Shown in pieces: positions 58,408-64,000 of a stretch of DNA of 64,000 nucleotides. The notes below the pieces were generated by a model. The model had not been told where the DNA came from and did not search any database. It saw only the letters and a list, made by a program, of their open reading frames with translations. Origin of the DNA: Cryptomeria japonica (taxonomy: Eukaryota; Streptophyta; Pinopsida; Cupressales; Cupressaceae); assembly GCF_030272615.1 (NCBI RefSeq), contig NC_081414.1, positions 767,450,153 to 767,514,152 on the forward strand. Direction: 5' to 3'. The translations under genes and the position numbers were made by a program. Each line of letters starts with the position of its first letter. The first letter of the stretch is position 1.

Positions 58408-59739
58408 TTAATTTGGAATAGGTGCACCTAACTCGGTAGATAAGGTGCTTTCTTCATTTGACACAATTTCCTTTTTTTTCCAAATCATCTGTAATTTTCC
58501 TTTTATTTCTTCAGTGTCTCCTCTAGGTTGATCTCTGCAATCTCTAGCCAAGTGTCCAACTTTGTGACAATGAAAACATGCCATACTAGGATTTCTCCAT
58601 GATCTTCAGTTGTTCATTCCAAACCTTATAAAGCAGTTGGCACTTATATGTCCATATCTTCCACAACATTCACACCATATCCTTGTATTGTAATCCCATG
58701 GTACTACAGAATACTGTCGGTAAGGATCTATGTGAGTTTGGTAACCTCTAGTATTTGCTCGGTGTGCAGACCACATATAGTTCTTTTGCTTAAGCCAACA
58801 CTTCTCGGTACTATGTCCATATCTATTACAGTTTTTACAAAACCCTTTGAATTTTGCCTTCTGATAATTCTTAACAGACTTTGTCCTACATTGATTAGAT
58901 GTGTGACCATATTTATTGCAATTATAACAATAACCATTAGACTTAGTGACATTTGGTTGCTTACCTTTTCTGACTTAGCACAAGTTAACAGTATGACCTT
59001 GATTTCCACAGTAGTTGCAAATAGGCTTCTTTCCTTTGATATTCTTCTTATTTCCAGCTTGCTTTGATGATTCTCCTTTCTCGATAGTATGAATTCCCTT
59101 CTCGGTAGAGTCTTTTCCTTTGTAACTGAGTCCTGCATCTTTGTTGGGTCTTCTTGTATTCAGTTGCTCATCCAACATCTTTGATGCTTCATAACTCCTT
59201 TTTAGTGTTTCCTTGGAATTATTTTTTGTTTAAATTTCATCAGTCAACCTTGATACTTCAAGTTTCAATGCTTGATTCTCATTATCTTTCAGATTTGCTT
59301 CATGATGTGCATAACCTATTGATCTGATAGATTTTGTTGAATCCCAGTCAACCTTGTGATTTCATCATTCTTGCTGTTGTTTTTCTCTTTCTAGATCTCT
59401 TACTTTATCTTTAGTTGTCCTCAATGCGTCAAGATTTTCAGTCATCTGTGTGCTGAAATGTTCATGTCCTCTTTTCATTGCTTTTAGTTGATCAGCTAGT
59501 GCTTTGTTCTTTTCTTTCAGTACTCCAATCATTTCTTCAGTCTCTTTAGATATACTATTCTCAGATGATGTTTCAATTTGTTCAACTAGCTCTTGAGAGT
59601 CCTGTAAATAATCAAATAATCTTCTTCTCACTTTCAATGATTTTTGCATTTGTCTTTGCATGTCTGCAATCACTTGATTAGCATGATCCAACTCTTCTTG
59701 CAGATACACAATTTTTTGAGATTGTTTATAGCCTTCCAT
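58408..59739 (-). pseudogene. Gag-like protein of element B': coiled coil plus zinc knuckles
   Basis: Minus-strand ATG at 59739 (MEGYKQSQKIVYLQEELDHA), coiled coil 59740-59230, linker LDEQLNTRRPNKDAGLSYKG, then zinc knuckles including CNYCGNQGHTVNLC (about 59017) and CKNCNRYGHSTEKC (about 58845), and CFHCHKVGHLARDC near 58580-58540. The third knuckle is complete here, unlike in copy B. Several stops and a frame change near 59360 make it non-functional. Confidence 0.7.
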
Positions 59740-59800
59740 TGATAAGATCTTTCTCTTTAGGTTGTTAAACCCTTTTCCAAGATTCAAGCTCTAATACCAA

Positions 59801-62156
59801 TGTACTGAGAGGGGAGGGGTGAATCAGTACTTCAAAACCTTTTGACAACAATATCTTTACTGTTATGCATAAGCCAAAAACTGCTGCAACATAACATGAA
59901 GCTAAAACAAATAAATAACAATCATACATGGTTCACTCCATAACACATATATTTTGGTTACGTAGAAACTCTTGGTTAGAGAGAAAAACTGTAGTGGGGA
60001 TGGAACCCACAACTTCACTACTACAATAATAAAGAGTGCTCGGTTAGAGCTACATGTTCAACTATTTCTGATAGCTTACCCTATTAGGAGTATTAAGATC
60101 TTTAGATCTACCTTGCTAAAGGATTTTACAACACTTCCACTAAATGTTGCACCTGGTTAAAGGCTTTACAATTTATAGACTTTGTTAGAGTCTTTTACCC
60201 TGTTAAAGGTTTCTCTTACAACTTCAAAATATTACAATAAATCATTACAAATATCTGCAACTTTACATCTGGAATGTTATAGCAGATTCTATGTGCTCAT
60301 AATAAGATTACCTTGCTTATAGCATACCTCAGTAACCCATAAAGTAACTTGGTAAACCCTTTTGTTTACTCTGTTCTTTGACTGTTCTCTAAAATCTTCT
60401 CGGTGACCTCTGTGTCTCTGTAACCGTCATAACACTTATTGCTTTCTTATGTATTACACATGTCTTTCTTCATACACCTCTATATCTCTCTCTCTGTCAC
60501 ACTACATGTATATATTTGATCTCAATCCATGTTGTATAAATAGATCCTTAAGTGCAATTTCCAATGTGATAATGGTTCTATGTTCCTCGATCTTTTAACA
60601 CGTTTCCACATGCGTGTCTAGGTTCAATGAATCTGGTAAAATGTTTCACTCAGTGTATATCAACTCGGTGTATCATTGTTGCTGCTCGGTAGACATGGAA
60701 TGATACTCGGTAGTCAGCTTGGTGTATACTGGTGTAGCATCCTAAAATTGTGACACTTTCAATTTCAACTACATTTCAGTCTTCACGATGGCGATGCAAC
60801 ACGCAACCTGAATGGAGACCCCGAAACTTGCTCACGACACCAAAAACTGCATTTTTCAAGCACCCTGGCCTGAACCTCCTTGCACCCTGCTGTCCCGGGA
60901 GGTGGGACCAGAGCACCCAGTGCCCTGGTCCTTTAGGACTAGGGCGCCCAGTGCCCTAGTCCCCTAGGACCATGGCGCCCAGCGCCCTGGTCCCTGGGCC
61001 TATTTTGGGCCCGGTCTCCTATGGGGTCTCGGGTCTTTTTGTTTGCAATTTGGAAATTAATTTTCCCTGGTTGGCCTAAGGTCGGGAAAATCAGTCTATT
61101 AACCCTAATTGACAAGTATATAAACTACATTTTCCTCTTTCATTTGGATATAAGATGATAAGACGGAAAAAAGGCGAAAGCAAGATTCAAATATTTAAGC
61201 ATTCAAGCATTCAAGCATTCAAGCATTCAAGCATTCCTTCTAAGTCTCCATTCAAGGCTAAGTGTTGCATTCAAGACAGGGGTGCAACCATTGAAGAGGA
61301 GATCACTTACTACATGCTACATACAACATACTACATACAACAAACAACAACATCTATACCTTCGCACATAAGGATACAAACATCCTTGGAACAAGGTATT
61401 AGTACTTGTTTTACATTACATACATTTACATTTATAGCATTTCTCATTTCTTTGTTAATTCCAAAACCGGGGTTTGACCTAAAGGCAAACCCCTAATCCC
61501 TAACCCCCCAATCGTCTTCGCTTTTCTGTGTGTAGGTTGCAGGTACGTGGCTGAAATTGAAGATCTGGAATCCTTGTGCAGAGACGAACAGATCCCCCTT
61601 CGTTTCGTGGATTTTTCGGAGGACTGTGGCGCCGGGCGCCATCGTCCCGATAACTTTTGCTCAAATTTGCAGGACAACGCTGTATCGACATTTTACTACT
61701 AATTCCAGGTCTGCAGCTTCATCCTATATCCCTAACTCAATTTATAAGCGAATCTTTATCACTTTCTATGCATTCCTAGCTTAATTCTTCTATGCACATT
61801 CTTTACAAAAGAGGGTAGCCTTGTTGTCTTAACCCTTGAAATGCATTTAGCATCCAATCTTGCCTTGTGTGGGATTGGATCTTGTGGGTTTGAACCCCTC
61901 TTTTGAATGTAAAGTCTCCCCTAAGTGAAAACCATCAACCCTAGTAACCTCCCTTCTCTCTCCTCGGAGTTGGAAGAGGGGAGTGCAACTAGGGTTCGAT
62001 TGCGATTTTCCGCTTTACAACTGGGCTCTGTGAAAACTTTCTTCTTTAATCAGCTGTTCTGTGCATACCGACTGAATGTTTCGGTAGAGGTAACTGACTA
62101 GAGTATATAGAATGACTTTGGATATAAAACTAATGGCAACTTAATAAGTAGTAATA
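59801..62156 (-). repeat. 5' LTR of element B', interrupted by solo LTR F'
   Basis: Minus orientation from 62156 to 59801. The end is shortened: CTCAGTACA is followed directly by TTGGTATTAGAGC, so about 26 bp of the usual LTR end are lost. About 110 bp present in the 3' LTR (near 52110-52215) are missing at about 60547. The solo LTR at 60733-62019 splits it. Confidence 0.82.
60733..62019 (+). mobile_element. Solo LTR F' (1287 bp), family F
   Basis: Starts TGTAGCATCC and ends CGCTTTACA, with the 5-bp duplication ACTGG (60728-60732 and 62020-62024). It matches the LTRs of element F along its length, including the three palindromes at 60905, 60936 and 60967, but is more diverged. There is no internal sequence, so it results from LTR-LTR recombination. 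Confidence 0.92.
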
Positions 62157-64000
62157 ATAGTCATTTGGTCTCATTTGGGACTTTGAATTATCAACTTGGG
62201 GGAAAAAGTTTGTAAAGAAAAGACAATCTTTCTCCTTGTTGAAATGCGTTTGCAGGTGTAGATGGGCTGGATGGGCACCTTCCTTATCTTTTCTCTTGCC
62301 CGTCTTACCAATGTGAGCAGTCATGGAATATGCGACTTGCTACTGGAAATCATCTGGGTTATCAATAGCCTGGCTGACAAAAGTGATGCCTAGGGGGACT
62401 GCAAAGGGAAACTGGGAAATAGGCCTGCCGAAAGTAGTCTAAATAGGTTGTGCAAGGGTCGATGGGGCAAAAAATGGGATGAAAGGAGAGGCTCCAGATG
62501 GAAAAGGAATCGTGGATGGTGACCCAATGATTTGGAGGGAGTGGACTCTCCAAAACCAAGCCTACGCGACATGAAGGTTGCTTTAGACATTTGCATGGGA
62601 AAAGTTGTGGGGATGAAGGTAGGGGCTGAGAAAGGGATGAAAGCCTACATGAATATATCTTGGGGCTTAACCGGCATCCTAATGGGTGTTAATGTAAGGG
62701 CAGTAGGTACCTGGGTCTATATTGTGGCAAGAAAGATAATAGAGAAAACAACTTAAGCAGGAGACAAAGATAAAGAGGAACGTACTTGAGCTGTGGAAGT
62801 CATTGACCGCTACAGATCTGGGGGCATTCCTAGAGTTTGAGAAGGTAGAATCCTCCTTGTTGAACTTAGATGCTACCTTTTCCTTGGAGGGGAGTCATGC
62901 GACTTCTTCTCAGCCTATCTTTTACCAGCCTGGGAATGGGGCCTGCGATCAGAACTAGTCAGAGGGAGGAGGGTTTGAGGCTCTGGATCTTGCTCTACGA
63001 TACTTATAACCTCTACCTCCTATCATGGGGCCACCTCGGGGGACAAGTTCCCATGTGGGGAACTATCACCTGTCTCTTCATCGGATTTATTTAGCTGACA
63101 GGATTCTCACTCGAAGCGCTCGTCGTAAGGGGTGTTTCCAATATTAGCTCTAGGTTGGCTTACTTGTTGTCGATAAATCCAAAAGTCTTCCCTCTTTTTC
63201 CTACACCAGGCTTCCACTTTCATAGTTTCTAACATCGTCCAAGGAATAGGCTTTGCAGGGTTGTGCCTCTGCAAGGCTAAATAGAAACTCAACCACGGGG
63301 GGCACTTAAGGACTGAGAAATCATCAAGACCCACATATAAACCTAGGTCATCAACCTGATGGTTTGTGCACCCCTCCCATGAGCTCCATGAATCATGCTT
63401 TACTACATTCTTTCTCTTACTGAGTCAACTATTGGGGTTGTAGCTCTAGGAGTCATCGATCGCTACCAGCCCAAGTTGGGCTAGCTTAGATGTCAGGACC
63501 TCTTTCATAATGTTTGTCCATACCAGAGTGATCAGACCGATGGCTTTGTGGTCTTTAGTAATGGAGGCATCATGCTTTCCTTCTCCTATATCCCTCTCAA
63601 TTCTTACCAATTGTTGCACAATCTCAAGAGAAAGGGTCCTCTTGGTAACATAGATGGGTAGACGGAAAGGATCCTTGGAGAAACCATGCACTCAGACCAA
63701 TGAAAAATCGTGGCCTATGAACCAATTGCAGGGAGGGTCTCATTCTACATCTAGTTCATCTAGACTTGGGAAAAATGGGCTAATGGTTCATCAGGGATTG
63801 AATCAAAATCTTTGAGAACTAGAGTTAGGAAGAGGTCAGAAAACTAGTACACATCAAAAGAAGCTAGCATAAGGGGTGTCCAAGCCAACACCAACATCCT
63901 ATTTTTTGACTCATTGCAAGTCACCAACATCATGTGCTACCTGAAGAAGGCCTCATTCTAATGCAGGAGCAAATGGACTAAGACTGAGGAAAACCTAAAG
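62157..64000 (-). pseudogene. Antisense ORF of element C, 5' part
   Basis: Minus-strand remnants in order: DFDSIPDEPLAHFSQ (about 63820-63770), FRLPIYVTKRTLSLEIVQQL to SKLAQLGLVAIDDS (63691-63446), LKCPPWLSFYLALQRHNPAK and VEAWCRKKREDFWIYRQQVS (63334-63107), then a Pro/Ser-rich region (62900-62360) with frame changes, and FFTNFFPQVDNSKSQ up to the insertion of B'. A long protein, now broken by stops and frameshifts, and antisense to the proposed LTR orientation. Not recognised. If C is really a minus-strand element, this would be its sense ORF. Confidence 0.45.

Larger units (their letters stand above)
51330..62156 (-). mobile_element. Second copy of family B (B'), minus strand, with two solo LTRs inside
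   Basis: 3' LTR 51330-52532, internal region 52533-59800, 5' LTR 59801-62156 (minus orientation). Flanks are GTAGT (51325-51329) and ATAGT (62157-62161), a 5-bp duplication with one mismatch. The internal region without solo LTR G is about 5.66 kb, close to the 5.62 kb of B, with the same two ORFs. Confidence 0.88.
48661..64000 (+). mobile_element. LTR element C, 5' part (gypsy-like), continues past the window
   Basis: At 48661 the copia reading of element A ends and a TGTTGACTCT...GTGAACA segment (48661-49797) begins. It is followed by ATTGGCGACTACAAGGGGG, which resembles the TGGCGACT-type primer-binding site of some Ty3/gypsy (Tat/Ogre-like) elements. The interior carries broken antisense reading frames and is split by element B' (51330-62156). 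The 3' end lies outside, so neither the target duplication nor the superfamily can be confirmed. Confidence 0.5.

Overview
The window looks like part of a large, repeat-rich seed-plant nuclear genome. The evidence is one spliced plant-type gene at the left edge, followed by about 59 kb of nested plant transposable elements: Ty1/copia, Ty3/gypsy, non-autonomous LTR elements, solo LTRs and one very large terminal-inverted-repeat (TIR) DNA element. The nesting depth and AT-rich spacers would suit a gymnosperm, but the sequence alone does not prove that. No rRNA, tRNA, organellar or bacterial genes were seen.

Layout. Positions 1-1867 hold the 3' part of a sieve element occlusion (SEO)-type gene with three visible exons and two phase-0 introns. 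Positions 1868-4717 are AT-rich and nearly empty. Positions 4718-7284 are the 3' end of a minus-strand copia element (called A'). At 7285 a plus-strand copia element of the same family (A) begins. Its gag is cut by element B (9158-47488, 5-bp duplication TCAGA). It resumes in frame at 47494 and is cut again at 48661 by element C. B is a non-autonomous copia-like element with a multi-zinc-knuckle gag and a large unfamiliar second ORF. Its own 5' LTR is split after 16 bp by a 30.3-kb TIR element (D, 9174-39513).

Element D carries a decayed DDE-like transposase gene (plus strand, about 21066-23961), a second spliced gene (minus strand, about 38282-36362), a self-complementary satellite array with a ~604-624-bp higher-order period, a ~359-bp tandem array, and clusters of a palindromic ATCGGATATC-type motif. 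Two young LTR elements sit inside D. E is an intact autonomous copia (13767-19690, duplication AAGGG, 1347-residue polyprotein). F is a gag-only TR-GAG-like gypsy derivative (24698-32578, duplication CAAGG, 1150-residue ORF). Without E and F, D is about 16.5 kb.

The right part (48661-64000) is the 5' end of another LTR element, C. It contains a degenerate antisense reading frame, and a second copy of family B (B', minus strand, 51330-62156) is inserted in it. B' contains two solo LTRs: G (53502-55100, duplication AGGAG) and F' (60733-62019, duplication ACTGG, same family as F). The order of events is A' (probably) then A, then B then D then E and F on one branch, and A then C then B' then G and F' on the other.

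The best candidates for something undescribed are element D with its satellite, inverted arms and two genes; the family-B second ORF, supported by two independently decayed copies; and three 27-bp GC-rich palindromes spaced exactly 31 bp apart in every F-family LTR.
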